Virus record (IMG/VR): IMGVR_UViG_3300008217_000038
Coordinates: 1-32,027 of that record
Origin: a virus
DNA: 32,027 nucleotides
Strand: one strand, 5' to 3'
In this document: positions 1-9,652 of the stretch, piece after piece
Position numbering within the stretch: position 1 is the first letter of the stretch
How the letters are laid out: each line of letters starts with the position of its first letter
Translations under genes and position numbers: made by a program
Notes under the pieces: generated by a model
What the model saw: the letters and a program-made list of their open reading frames with translations, nothing else
Database searches by the model: none
What the model was told of the DNA's origin: nothing

Positions 1-3000
1 ATACTGAATTATCACCCACACGTAAAGAAGCAGATAGTATAGAGTGGTATACCAATCCAACTGATCCTCTCCATGAAGTTACCCTTTCAGAACAAGACAC
101 AGTTGAAGTGTGGGATTTATTAACTAAAAAGAACAAAGGGGAACGATACCAAAGAGTACATAAACCAGCTCGAGCAAAAGAAAAGAATGTTTTCAAGGAA
201 GCTCGTGCTGCTTTGTTATATTTTAAATGGCATCAGAACCCAAGCAACGCTATTGATGAAATAGTCCACGAAGTTGTATACGGTCTTGGAGACCCTACTA
301 AAACTACAACAGGTGTTTATAGAGCGGCTGAAGGAGAAAGTGCCGCCCAAAAACAATATCTCCGTGGAAAAGGTAAACCAACTGCAGAAAAAGCACTACG
401 GTGGGTACGATATACATTTGATGCAAAAACCGTTAAGCAGATAGAAACGGCTATAAAAGAAGAAAGGCGTGCCTTCATTGCAACAAAAAGCGCAGAAGCC
501 CGAAAAATTGATACTAATGTACTAACTCCAAGACAGAAATCATTCCAAAAGGGAGAAAGAGAATTTAAAAGGGGGTTAACATCAGACATCATAGCAGAAG
601 CTATGGAGAACGAAAATATTTACGTAGACCCGCAAACTGGTGAACTCAAAGACGATCCTATATCAGAAGATACGGACGATTTAAAAGTATTTGAAAATCT
701 ACAGGCTGCTTTAGGAAACGAAGATTTTCTTGCAGCAGACGCCGTTGTTAATCTCGATACAAAAATTCATCCTGTTGTGGAACAGTTACTTGGTTCATCA
801 GAAAAACCCGGTAATATTAAAGAAGCCCTGCGTTTACTAGCAGCTACAACATCCAGTCCCCGCCTAGCTCAAGCAGCTAGAAAATTAAGTGAGAAAATAG
901 GGGACACTAAAGTGGTAACTGTTCTTGACCGAAAAAATGCGGCAGGGGAGCGTGTAGCTGGATCATTTGATCCCGAAACTAATACGATTTATTTAGACCG
1001 TAATATTGGTATGAACGCGCATACAATATTACATGAATCCACACATGCATTAACTTCTGCCACACTTGCTAACAAGTCATCACCATACACTAAACAATTG
1101 GAGAAACTCTTTAATGAAGTCAAAGATTCTTTAGATAGTGCGTATGGCGCAAGGTCTGTAGATGAATTTGTTGCGGAAGCCTTTGGAAATCAGGAGTTTC
1201 AACAAACTTTAGCAAGTATAGTCCCCAAACATACATACATAAAGAATGGTAGACCTGTAACTGCACTGGAGAGATTTTTCACCACTATACGGAATCTTGT
1301 ACGACGCCTGTTCGGGTTAGAAACCAAATCCCCTGATTCGGTATTGGATCAGACCGATCAGTTTATAGAAGCTATACTATCTCCTGCGCCAGATTCACGT
1401 TTGGCCGGAGAGCTGTATATGGATTCTACAAGATCAAGAGCAGAGCAAGTGTTAGGGAGAATGGGTGATGTACAAAAATCATTCCCTGAACTTACTGAAA
1501 AATTTAGACAGAAATATGTCGATGACGCGGTTGATTTTTTCAGCGGAGCTTCGACTTCCCCCCTTGCCAAAAAAGCAGCAGTATTTTTTGCTCCCTTACA
1601 GGCATTGACAGATGTAGCAAGACATTATGGACTCCATACAGCCCAGAAGTTTCACAAAACTGTTCATGAGATGGTAGGTGAACAACACAAAGCAGAAGTA
1701 GCTGTAGATATTACTTTGAAGAAATTACAGGTTTGGTCAACAGCTAAAGATACCACTAAAGATATGATAAAAGCTTTTAATTACGTTGTGAATACAAGTA
1801 CAACAGAACAGATAGATCCTTATGGAAAACAGCCGGAAGCTACACGTAAAGAGCCGTTGAACTATGATAGCAAGGGACGTAAAACCAATGCTGATAAAGC
1901 TGATATATGGAAAGATATGCAGAAGGATGTTGCTCTTATAGGAAAAGGAGGTAGAGCTAATTATTTTACGTTATTAAAATCATATGAAAGACAATTTGCA
2001 AGATTAAAGGAAATTATTTTTGGTAGGATTGATAATTTGCCAGAGCTTAATACTAAACAAAAACAAACACTTAAAGATACTGTTTATAAAAAATTATTTG
2101 AAAAAGGAAGAATATATCCATACTTCCCGTTAACGCGGAAAGGACATTTATGGTTAGAGTTTACAGCTATTGATGAAACCGGTAAGCCGGAACAAGTATT
2201 CATGGCGTTTGAATCGAGGAGAGCCAGAAATAGATTCATACGGGAACAAGAACATAACCCTGAAATAAAAGAAGGTAGTGATGGTATCAAGTTTAGGGAG
2301 TACCAAAAAATATTCAACGATAAGATAGGTTCAAAGGCACCTGCGACATCATTTGTCGGGGAAACACTAGGAATACTACGTGAAAACAACGTTGCTCCGG
2401 AAGTACAACAGGAATTTGCACGTTTATTCCTTGAGGCACTTCCTGAATCTTCTTTTGCTAAATCTCTTACTAAACGTGGTAATGAGGGGGCAGGTAAAGC
2501 AGGGTATATAGAAGACGCAGAGACCGCGTTTAAACAGAAAGCCTATAGTCTAGCCGCTCAAATAGAACGGATGAAATATAGTGCTCAATTGGATGAAGTA
2601 CTGGATGAATTAAGAGCGCAATATGAAAAACTCCAACAAGATACAGCAGCAGATCAGGAAAGTGCAAAAATACTGTTTGATGAACTTCAGAAGCGTGCTG
2701 ATTTTGTAAAAAAACCCCCTCACGACCGTATTGCTGCTAACCTTAATCGTATGGCTTTTATAGGGACCATCGGGTTCAACGTATCTTCTGCAATAGTAAA
2801 CCTATCGCAAATCCCTCTTATGATGTACCCAATTTTAGGGGGTAAATATGGGTATAATGAATCTACTCGTGCTATAGGGGAAGCAATGAGGTTATTTGGG
2901 AATAGTGGTACCACTCGTAAATTATCTCCCGTGCTCCAAGATGAACTCGTAAAAACACGGGGATCGCCCTCTCTCGATAATTATTTTCAAGACAAAGTAA

Positions 3001-4418
3001 CACAAATCAAAGACAAAGACGGCAAGATTATTAGAACAGAAGTTTCCCTAGAATTACGTCCTGAAAAAGCCAAAAAAATGACCAGTGATGAAATAGGGTA
3101 TATGAATGAATTAATACCGTTGGTTGAAATGGCTTCTAGGGAGGGGCAGCTTAACCGTTCAATACATTATGATACCTTGGGTTTAGAACCATCAGGCAGA
3201 GACAAAAATATTTGGGATTATACAAGTGCTGGTTCAGCCTTTATGTTCCATCATGTAGAACGTTTTAATCGTCAAGTAGCTATGACATCCACGTATTTAC
3301 TGGAAATACAAAGGATGAAGAAAAATCTGGCTAAAGGAGCTAAACTCAGCCCACAACAATATCAAGAAGCAGCGGCTCAATCTATAATCCAATCACAAGA
3401 AATGAATGGGGGTGCATTTTTAGCCACAGCTCCTCGGGCAGCTCAACAGGGTGTCGGGCGCGTTGCTTTAATGTACAAGGGCTTTGGTATACAGATGTAT
3501 TATACCTTGTTCAAAACAATACGCGCTGCAACAATGGGCCTTACTCCGGAAATTAGAAACATTGCTAGAAAACAACTTGTTGGCATAGCGGGGTCATCCA
3601 TATTCCTAGCGGGAGTACAAGGGTTGCCTTTTGTCGGAGCGTTCTTGGCAATGTGGGATTTACTCAAGGACGACGACGAAGAAGATGCTGAAACCATAGT
3701 ACGTCAATATATGGGAGAAGGTTGGTGGAAGGGTTTTATAGAATCTTCCACAGGTTTTAATGCAGCGGATCGTTTCGGGTTAAGTAATCTTCTATTCAGA
3801 AATAATCCATATGCTCGTAATTTATCCGGCGTAGAAGTAGCCGTGCAAGCAATGGGGGGTCCTGCATGGAGCGTAGCTACACAATTTAAACGGGGTATGG
3901 AAGATATTATAGTTAACGGAGAAACCCAACGCGGGATAGAAAATATATTACCAGCAGCCATACGTAATATGGCAAAAACGAAACGTTACGTGCAGGAGGG
4001 GGGAGCCTATACAAGACGCAATGACCTTATAATGGGACCGTTTCATACTCACGAATTAGTTGGACAATTTATAGGTTTTGCTCCTAGCAGGTACACTCTT
4101 AAACAAGAAATGAATATGTCTTCTAAAAATATAGAACGCGGTGTAAATGAAAGACGTACTAAATTACTCCGAAAACTATATATAACACAAAGGATGGGTG
4201 ACGGAGAAGGGTACAACGAGGCTATGAAAGATATACATGACTTTAATTCGGACCATTCTGTATGGGCTATAGATCATAAATCTTTCATGAAATCTATGAA
4301 CCAACATATGAAGTCTTCGGCCTTAATGGTGGGAGGAATAACTTTAAACCCACGTTTACGCGCATTACTTTTAGATCACCAACAAGCGTATTGGGGGGGC
4401 CATTGGCTTAGTGACTAA
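1..4418 (+). CDS. Large virion / ejection-type protein with HExxH metallopeptidase motif (5' partial)
   Basis: The frame is open from base 3, so the gene begins before the window; about 1,471 codons are visible. A GTG at 108 is an internal in-frame codon, not a supported start. An HESTH motif (bases 1032-1046, in the context ILHESTHAL) followed by a conserved acidic stretch (DEFVAEAFGN) is a zinc metallopeptidase signature. The rest is long, helical and charged. Near the C-terminus a hydrophobic segment (roughly bases 3570-3665) is followed by an Asp/Glu run. This architecture is typical of very large phage polyvalent or internal virion proteins that are packaged and ejected with DNA. The role in the virion is inferred; the catalytic motif is seen. 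It is the last gene of the rightward late module and converges on the leftward genes. Confidence 0.8.
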   Translation, partial: TELSPTRKEADSIEWYTNPTDPLHEVTLSEQDTVEVWDLLTKKNKGERYQRVHKPARAKEKNVFKEARAALLYFKWHQNPSNAIDEIVHEVVYGLGDPTKTTTGVYRAAEGESAAQKQYLRGKGKPTAEKALRWVRYTFDAKTVKQIETAIKEERRAFIATKSAEARKIDTNVLTPRQKSFQKGEREFKRGLTSDIIAEAMENENIYVDPQTGELKDDPISEDTDDLKVFENLQAALGNEDFLAADAVVNLDTKIHPVVEQLLGSSEKPGNIKEALRLLAATTSSPRLAQAARKLSEKIGDTKVVTVLDRKNAAGERVAGSFDPETNTIYLDRNIGMNAHTILHESTHALTSATLANKSSPYTKQLEKLFNEVKDSLDSAYGARSVDEFVAEAFGNQEFQQTLASIVPKHTYIKNGRPVTALERFFTTIRNLVRRLFGLETKSPDSVLDQTDQFIEAILSPAPDSRLAGELYMDSTRSRAEQVLGRMGDVQKSFPELTEKFRQKYVDDAVDFFSGASTSPLAKKAAVFFAPLQALTDVARHYGLHTAQKFHKTVHEMVGEQHKAEVAVDITLKKLQVWSTAKDTTKDMIKAFNYVVNTSTTEQIDPYGKQPEATRKEPLNYDSKGRKTNADKADIWKDMQKDVALIGKGGRANYFTLLKSYERQFARLKEIIFGRIDNLPELNTKQKQTLKDTVYKKLFEKGRIYPYFPLTRKGHLWLEFTAIDETGKPEQVFMAFESRRARNRFIREQEHNPEIKEGSDGIKFREYQKIFNDKIGSKAPATSFVGETLGILRENNVAPEVQQEFARLFLEALPESSFAKSLTKRGNEGAGKAGYIEDAETAFKQKAYSLAAQIERMKYSAQLDEVLDELRAQYEKLQQDTAADQESAKILFDELQKRADFVKKPPHDRIAANLNRMAFIGTIGFNVSSAIVNLSQIPLMMYPILGGKYGYNESTRAIGEAMRLFGNSGTTRKLSPVLQDELVKTRGSPSLDNYFQDKVTQIKDKDGKIIRTEVSLELRPEKAKKMTSDEIGYMNELIPLVEMASREGQLNRSIHYDTLGLEPSGRDKNIWDYTSAGSAFMFHHVERFNRQVAMTSTYLLEIQRMKKNLAKGAKLSPQQYQEAAAQSIIQSQEMNGGAFLATAPRAAQQGVGRVALMYKGFGIQMYYTLFKTIRAATMGLTPEIRNIARKQLVGIAGSSIFLAGVQGLPFVGAFLAMWDLLKDDDEEDAETIVRQYMGEGWWKGFIESSTGFNAADRFGLSNLLFRNNPYARNLSGVEVAVQAMGGPAWSVATQFKRGMEDIIVNGETQRGIENILPAAIRNMAKTKRYVQEGGAYTRRNDLIMGPFHTHELVGQFIGFAPSRYTLKQEMNMSSKNIERGVNERRTKLLRKLYITQRMGDGEGYNEAMKDIHDFNSDHSVWAIDHKSFMKSMNQHMKSSALMVGGITLNPRLRALLLDHQQAYWGGHWLSD

Positions 4419-4448
4419 TAAAAAAAGCCCCTGTTTAAAACAGGGGCT
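4419..4448 (-). terminator. Rho-independent terminator of the leftward module
   Basis: On the minus strand the stem AGCCCCTG / CAGGGGCT, with a seven-base loop, is followed by a run of seven T. There is no T-run on the plus side, so it mainly serves the leftward transcripts that end with the small gene at 4496. It sits between the convergent late and early modules. Confidence 0.85.
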
Positions 4449-4495
4449 AAGTTAGGAGAACGAGAGACAGGGAGGTGACTCTCTACTAAATAGTA

Positions 4496-4723
4496 TCATA
4501 CTGTTCTCCATATGCGAATACCTAATATTTTGTTCTCTATAACCACTTTTATTTCAGTTTTGTAACCTTTATCTGCCACTATTTTAATAGCTTGCTTCAT
4601 TGCTTTCTCGGTATTTACACAGGGTATGAACACAGAAGCTCCTGCAACCATCTCATCCCACTTGACTATGATCCGTATCCCGTCGGGATTAAGATCACTT
4701 TTCTTCAATACCCCCTGCTTCAT
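4496..4723 (-). CDS. Hypothetical small protein (75 aa)
   Basis: This is an unrecognised last gene of the leftward operon. The ATG at 4723 is preceded by GAGG at suitable spacing; an ATG two codons upstream is also possible. It overlaps the end of the primase-helicase gene by 29 bases, implying translational coupling. The product is lysine and isoleucine/valine rich with alternating hydrophobic residues, so it looks like a small alpha/beta fold. There are no membrane segments and no catalytic motif. A terminator follows about 50 bases downstream. Confidence 0.6.
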   Translation of the reverse strand: MKQGVLKKSDLNPDGIRIIVKWDEMVAGASVFIPCVNTEKAMKQAIKIVADKGYKTEIKVVIENKILGIRIWRTV

Positions 4724-7517
4724 GTTCATCCTCAACAGAGCAATTAACAACGATAACGTCCGTGGGGGGTAACTGCATATGAGTCCCCTTGCTTAAACGT
4801 ATTTTTGTTTTGGTCGCCCCTAGTTTTGTTTTCAAATCCTGAAGAAACGCGGCGTAGTTAATCTGTTGTTCACTGCACCACACCCTAAGAAATTTAGGTA
4901 TAAGATAAGCTCTCTTGAGATCTGTTTCGTACCGTGCCACCAACTTACCGCGAGGGAGAGCATCTGGCACAACGAGAGCGTCCAATCCGTTATCGTTTTG
5001 TTTCCGTAAATCATCCGTGCTCTTTATCCATAACACGTTATTGTAATGTTCATGTATATAGTCATTAAGAATTTCCTCAACAGACGTACTCATATCCGAC
5101 ACGTAATTTTTATTATCTTTGAGCATCCTTATAGCCCATTTGAATAGCTTCCCTATGTCGTATTCAATAAGCCCTGCTTTCTTCGCTATAACCAATCCAA
5201 CCATAGTATTAGTCACAAATGCAGACCAGAATCGGTTTTCCGATGTGAGTCCTGCTTCTGTATCTATTTTATTACCTGTTTCATCGAGTAACTTCCTAAC
5301 GCCCTCTAGGTTGTTCATAATATATTGCACATAGATTTTCCCTGCGTGCCCGTAATGATTGCCTACAGCAACACTAAATTCATCTTGTTCTTCTTTTTCT
5401 CCGGACTCACTGAATAGACGATCCACTTTAACTTCAAGTATGCGTTGGGCTTCCGCTTTCGGCATTGATTTAGTTATACCTACACGTTCAATAATGCTTG
5501 TATTACCGGTAGTTACTGCAAGCAACCGCCATGCTTCTCCACGATATCTTTCCGCATTACCTCCGCTGACCATACGCCCCCTTTGCCGACCACCCGTTAA
5601 CTGGTAGGCCAGATTACTTAATTCGTTAGAACGGCTATTGGTAAGTTCATCCATATACAACGGTAGGTTGTGGTATATCTCCCCCCTATGCATCTTGGTA
5701 TTATATGTATCACGTTCATTTATTATAAGGTCTTCGGGACGGCCCCATACTGAAGCGGCGGCGGCAATCGCTGTTGTTTTACCTACTCCTGACTCCTTAC
5801 TGTGTAAATGAAGTGTGGCACAATTTACGGGGGATAAAATCATAAGAGCAGAACCAAAGGCTGAACCGACGACAAATTGATGGAGTTCAAAATCATCACG
5901 GTTGTAGAAATTTATGGTTTCTTTGCAGCCTTCTAAAGTACCCTTTGGCTCGAAAGAGGGGAATAGTGAAGCTGTTTGTGCGGAGGGAGGATTAAACTCC
6001 ACCTTGTCTTTAAGTATCTCCTGATTACCTAATATAAAAGAATCACAATTATCATTAACCCAACCGAACTGTTTATGTGCTTCATCTGCCATACTATTAG
6101 CCTGTAATTCGTTAACCCATTTTGTTGTGTATTGCCTAATGTCACCCATCTTATCTACTGCCACACCATATTTAGACATCTCCTTACGAAATTCTTCCTG
6201 TGAATTTACTGCAGAAAACGGCACTGTAAATTCCCGTACACCGTCAAGTGGAAGATGAAGTCGCATTACTAGCGACTCACCTAATTCAGCGTCCCATAAA
6301 CGTCTGACTACATATAAGTCATTATGGTATATTTGTTTTTCACCAATTTCGCCGTCTTTCTGCGTTATCCGTATATAGATACCACCGTTAGCTCCCCTGA
6401 AATAAGGGGCTGGGTACATAGGTATATTATAAGTTGTTACAGGTTTATCAGGTAAGTCCATCGACGGAGCTTCGACAATATTATCTTCTTCCGTAGCTTC
6501 TTTTATCCGGCTACCGAGGCTTATAGGAGATTTTATCTTACCCCAATTAGGACATTCTCTACATACGTTAGGATTAAGTCCATCAAAACTATCACAGCCA
6601 TACGGACCCTTTATGAGATCCATCTTTTTCATTGTATCTTGTGGAGTGTATTCAGAGTGGTTTTTAGATAGAAGATGAGCGGCTTTCTTACCATCATCGC
6701 AAAATTTAGCTATGGATAATCCAGCCCTCCATAAGGGTTCCGATATTTCTTCCTGATTCAACAATATATTTTTTAACTGTTCGCAACCATTCCCTGCGCT
6801 TGTTTTTATAAGTATATCTTTAAATATATTTTTTCTGTTGCCAAGCAACACATCCATTACAGCATTACTGCCAGCAGGAATATGTTTAGTAGCAACTGGT
6901 ATCAATTCGCTATCAAAATATCCAGTAAATTTATCAAGGGGTATAGGTTCAGGAACGTCCATACCAAGAAAAATTACCTTGGAAGGGGGATCTGATTTAT
7001 AATTATGAGTTTCCGGTATACGAAGCACACGTGCAGCATCTGCGGTTACAGCAGCATCTGCTAACAACTTATATTTTAAACAAGAACGTTTAAGGACCCG
7101 GGCTGTTCGCAACCATTCGTCTAGGTTAACAGGTTGTGACAAGAACCAATATACATGCACCCCGTTGCCCGAGTTGACAAGAAGAGGTTTAGGTAACGAA
7201 AGTTTTTCACAAAATCCTTTCAGAGCGACAATAGCTTCCGGCTGGTTTGGATAATCTTTATTAGGACCGCAATCTAAGTCTAGGAAAAATGTTCGGAGTT
7301 GTTCAACGTTATCTACCTTACGTGAACCTTCTTTTTTAAATGTAGCTAATGCAAAATAAGTATCAAACCCAGCTTTATCATACTCGTAAGCAAAATCTAT
7401 TACAGCATCTATAGAACTATAAAATTTTTGTGCTGGTGGATGGCTATCTGATTTATAGAAAACACAGTAAAAGCCATTCTCCCCCAATGCTCTCCGTAGA
7501 AATTCTTTTGTATTCAT
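4695..7517 (-). CDS. Primase-helicase: AEP-type primase fused to a P-loop helicase
   Basis: The 940-residue product is probably the replicative primase and helicase. The N-terminal part has the archaeo-eukaryotic primase pattern: a DLD pair at residues 80-82 (FFLDLDC), SGNGVHVYWF at 116-125, and an RIP motif at 166-168. A cysteine cluster (C308, C319, C322) resembles the zinc element of primase C-terminal domains. The helicase part has a Walker A (ESGVGKTT, about 575-582) and a Walker B (LYMDE, about 620-624), as in DUF927/D5-type helicases. The ATG at 7517 is chosen over upstream in-frame codons because the longer form would run back across an inverted repeat into the preceding gene. No strong Shine-Dalgarno sequence is visible. 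Confidence 0.85.
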   Translation of the reverse strand: MNTKEFLRRALGENGFYCVFYKSDSHPPAQKFYSSIDAVIDFAYEYDKAGFDTYFALATFKKEGSRKVDNVEQLRTFFLDLDCGPNKDYPNQPEAIVALKGFCEKLSLPKPLLVNSGNGVHVYWFLSQPVNLDEWLRTARVLKRSCLKYKLLADAAVTADAARVLRIPETHNYKSDPPSKVIFLGMDVPEPIPLDKFTGYFDSELIPVATKHIPAGSNAVMDVLLGNRKNIFKDILIKTSAGNGCEQLKNILLNQEEISEPLWRAGLSIAKFCDDGKKAAHLLSKNHSEYTPQDTMKKMDLIKGPYGCDSFDGLNPNVCRECPNWGKIKSPISLGSRIKEATEEDNIVEAPSMDLPDKPVTTYNIPMYPAPYFRGANGGIYIRITQKDGEIGEKQIYHNDLYVVRRLWDAELGESLVMRLHLPLDGVREFTVPFSAVNSQEEFRKEMSKYGVAVDKMGDIRQYTTKWVNELQANSMADEAHKQFGWVNDNCDSFILGNQEILKDKVEFNPPSAQTASLFPSFEPKGTLEGCKETINFYNRDDFELHQFVVGSAFGSALMILSPVNCATLHLHSKESGVGKTTAIAAAASVWGRPEDLIINERDTYNTKMHRGEIYHNLPLYMDELTNSRSNELSNLAYQLTGGRQRGRMVSGGNAERYRGEAWRLLAVTTGNTSIIERVGITKSMPKAEAQRILEVKVDRLFSESGEKEEQDEFSVAVGNHYGHAGKIYVQYIMNNLEGVRKLLDETGNKIDTEAGLTSENRFWSAFVTNTMVGLVIAKKAGLIEYDIGKLFKWAIRMLKDNKNYVSDMSTSVEEILNDYIHEHYNNVLWIKSTDDLRKQNDNGLDALVVPDALPRGKLVARYETDLKRAYLIPKFLRVWCSEQQINYAAFLQDLKTKLGATKTKIRLSKGTHMQLPPTDVIVVNCSVEDEHEAGGIEEK

Positions 7518-7536
7518 TTTTACACCCAAGAGAGGA

Positions 7537-7564
7537 CCGCGGCCATACAACGATACAGCCGCGG
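7537..7564. repeat. GC-rich inverted repeat between SSB and primase-helicase genes
   Basis: Arms CCGCGGC and GCCGCGG are perfect and separated by 14 bases. The element lies in the 62-base gap between two leftward genes. No T-run follows on either strand, so it is probably an mRNA hairpin or a protein site rather than a terminator. Confidence 0.5.
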
Positions 7565-7579
7565 TTATATAAATAGAAA

Positions 7580-8266
7580 CTAATCGTCCCAATCATCTAC
7601 GATAGCATCTAACTCTGGGTCTTTAGCTTTTGGCGTAGCGTTCTTTTTGGCTACTTTTTTCGGCTCTTTGATTTCTCCGTTTTCTTCAGGTGAACTTACT
7701 ATTGCAAACGGGTTGCCATCTGAAGCCTCAAAACCATCTGTTGTATCGAAGGGGGAACGTGACTCCATTGGAACATACTTCAAAACCTGTACCGCTCGCA
7801 ACCTTAGAGACACACCATTACCCATACTCCCCCCTGCGTTATAGGGCACAAAAGATACGGCAACATTAACAGTGCTTCCTGTGGTCAAGAGAAACTCATC
7901 ATCCAGCTTTGTGTTTTTTGAATCGAACTGAGCTGGTTTACGAGTAGCATCTTTACCGTAAGCTCCTTTCAGGCTGGCCTTAAAAGTAAAGGTACCTTCT
8001 TCTTCCTCAATAAAAGGACTTGCAAATTTCTCAGGCCAATTTTTTTCTGTTGCAGTCTTTTCCTTGTAAGCCTGAATCATAGCTTTACGTAAATCCTTGG
8101 CTTGTGTTTTGGACATACGAAAATTGATTCCATATTGTGCTCCTTCGTCAAAAGGATCACAGGGAACAGACCGTTTCTCTTTATTGTCATACCGATAGGT
8201 ACCATTAAGGCGAGGCCATAAGGCTTCTACTTCGTTAATAAGATAGGTAGGGGCATATTCAGCCAT
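7580..8266 (-). CDS. Single-stranded DNA-binding protein, DUF2815 / T7 gp2.5-like
   Basis: The 228-residue product has the layout of phage SSBs of the DUF2815 family: an OB-fold-like middle with the segment GVSLRLRAVQVL (about residues 150-161) and a strongly acidic C-terminal tail ending in DDWDD, which in SSBs recruits replication partners. A good AGGAG Shine-Dalgarno precedes the ATG. The start overlaps the end of the upstream gene by eight bases. Its place next to the primase-helicase fits a role in coating single-stranded replication intermediates. Family assignment is by recognition of sequence pattern, not by search. Confidence 0.8.
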   Translation of the reverse strand: MAEYAPTYLINEVEALWPRLNGTYRYDNKEKRSVPCDPFDEGAQYGINFRMSKTQAKDLRKAMIQAYKEKTATEKNWPEKFASPFIEEEEGTFTFKASLKGAYGKDATRKPAQFDSKNTKLDDEFLLTTGSTVNVAVSFVPYNAGGSMGNGVSLRLRAVQVLKYVPMESRSPFDTTDGFEASDGNPFAIVSSPEENGEIKEPKKVAKKNATPKAKDPELDAIVDDWDD

Positions 8267-8957
8267 AAGATTTCTCCTGTTTATTTAATTGAAACCCATC
8301 TGTGATTCCAAATGGGGACGTTTTCATACCCTCAAGTGGTGGCGTAAAATCCAAAGTGATAGCATCTACCGTATTCGGATGAGCTTTCATTTTTGAAACC
8401 ACCTGTAACTCTTCCTCCCTGAGAGGGCGAATAGGTTTAAAGAAGAGTTTTGGTGTTTCGCTATTTGTGTCGAAATATATTTGAGTAACAACAGCAATAG
8501 CGGAAGTATTATGTTCCGTTAAAAAACGGGCGTAGGATTGCAGGGGCATATTTCCATCTCTTGTTTCCCCAAAAATAGAAGTAGCGGGTAATCTGAGTTG
8601 GTATATTATCTCCAGATGGTCCTCCATAGTAATGGCTAAACGCTGTGAAAACCTGCAAGCCCTACTGCTCCCGTAACCAGAACCTCTTATATTCTGTTTA
8701 CAATCCAGACATCTGGTTGCCTGACGTTGTTCTTCTGGAACTTTTACTGAAGGAATTTGTGTATCCGATGACCAACAGGTAGGAACTGTTAATTTATCAG
8801 GGTCATAGTTATTTTCATAGTATGAACGCGATATAGGAGCCGCATCAATAACCACAATATTCTGAGAGCTTGAATTACTTATAGGTATTTCCTCACCCCG
8901 TGTGACTTCACTGAATTTCTTATCACGGATACCTAAACGTCTTATAGGTTCTAGCAT
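8259..8957 (-). CDS. Phage protein of unknown function with a four-cysteine cluster
   Basis: This is a 232-residue protein of a type often found beside phage SSB genes. Cysteines at 61, 83, 86 and 101 (contexts PTCWSSD, CLDCKQN, ACRFSQRLA) could bind zinc or another metal. The C-terminal half looks like mixed alpha/beta. Its ATG overlaps the stop of the HTH gene (ATGA), and its end overlaps the SSB start, so the three are coupled. A part in replication or recombination is inferred only from position. Confidence 0.65.
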   Translation of the reverse strand: MLEPIRRLGIRDKKFSEVTRGEEIPISNSSSQNIVVIDAAPISRSYYENNYDPDKLTVPTCWSSDTQIPSVKVPEEQRQATRCLDCKQNIRGSGYGSSRACRFSQRLAITMEDHLEIIYQLRLPATSIFGETRDGNMPLQSYARFLTEHNTSAIAVVTQIYFDTNSETPKLFFKPIRPLREEELQVVSKMKAHPNTVDAITLDFTPPLEGMKTSPFGITDGFQLNKQEKSYG

Positions 8958-9202
8958 CAGAGGTCTCGGTCCTCATCATTAATAGGTTTATCCAAAGACA
9001 TAATACCTTCAGCAACTGGATCAATTTGTTTTGGTTTAGACAAAGCTTCAACTACATCTTTCACAGAAAATCTATAGGTGTTACCTACTTTAATGTAAGT
9101 ATGTTCAGGGATATGATTTTTTCTGATCCAACCACGGATGGTGGAAATTGATACTGAAAAATGTTTTGATAAATCTTCAATAGGTACATACGGTCCACTC
9201 AT
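8957..9202 (-). CDS. Small helix-turn-helix DNA-binding protein (excisionase/MerR-like)
   Basis: The 81-residue product has an N-terminal winged helix-turn-helix of the HTH_17 type: residues about 6-55 include IEDLSKHFSVSISTIRGWIR, followed by a wing-like TYIKVGNTYRF and a second helix. Such proteins act as excisionases or transcription regulators. No integrase is seen in the window, so a regulator is more likely. Its start overlaps the stop of the upstream gene at 9202, placing it inside the replication operon. It is one candidate reader of the palindromes found at 16-24 kb; this is a guess. Confidence 0.75.
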   Translation of the reverse strand: MSGPYVPIEDLSKHFSVSISTIRGWIRKNHIPEHTYIKVGNTYRFSVKDVVEALSKPKQIDPVAEGIMSLDKPINDEDRDL

Positions 9203-9591
9203 TATTTTTTCCTAACTGATATGAGGTATTCGCTGTCCACATTTAAACCCTTCGGAACAGCTTCAGGGTTCTCCTCAAGAAATTGTTTTACATTACCTTG
9301 GTTAAGACGCTTTTCAAGAAACTCGGGAACATCATGCTCTTTTATAAAATCGTACATATGCTCCCAATCGCTTGTCCAATAACGTGTTCTAGTTGTCCTA
9401 TAAAACAACCCTTCAGAAGTTCTCACACTTTCAACATTGTGTTTCTTACAATGATCCAGTAGAGCTTGCTTAATTTTATCTTGTTGGGATTTAAGTTCGT
9501 CGTCTTCTTCTTTAAACGCTGCGGATAATTCACTACGCTTATTTTTAATTTTTAAAAAAACCTTGGTTAATGTCTCCAATTGAACACCCAT
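9202..9591 (-). CDS. Hypothetical coiled-coil phage protein (129 aa)
   Basis: The N-terminal half (about residues 5-50) is charged and helical, as in a coiled coil; the C-terminal half contains YRTTRTRYWTSDW and a proline-rich end. The shape recalls Gam or Gp157-like proteins that protect DNA ends, but no firm family could be named. The ATG has AGGAG nearby. It is followed without a gap by the HTH gene. A 61-base gap separates it from the SNF2 helicase gene upstream. Confidence 0.55.
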   Translation of the reverse strand: MGVQLETLTKVFLKIKNKRSELSAAFKEEDDELKSQQDKIKQALLDHCKKHNVESVRTSEGLFYRTTRTRYWTSDWEHMYDFIKEHDVPEFLEKRLNQGNVKQFLEENPEAVPKGLNVDSEYLISVRKK

Positions 9592-9652
9592 CCTCGTCTC
9601 TCCTGATCTTTTAAATCTTTATAGAGAACGCATATTAGTGACAGGATATGGG

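Noticed and set aside
4419-4448. Terminator for the rightward large gene
   Set aside because: The T-run is only on the minus side, so on the plus strand it is at best weak.
8957-9202. Excisionase of a prophage integration module
   Set aside because: The HTH type fits, but no integrase or attachment site is visible and the gene is inside the replication operon.
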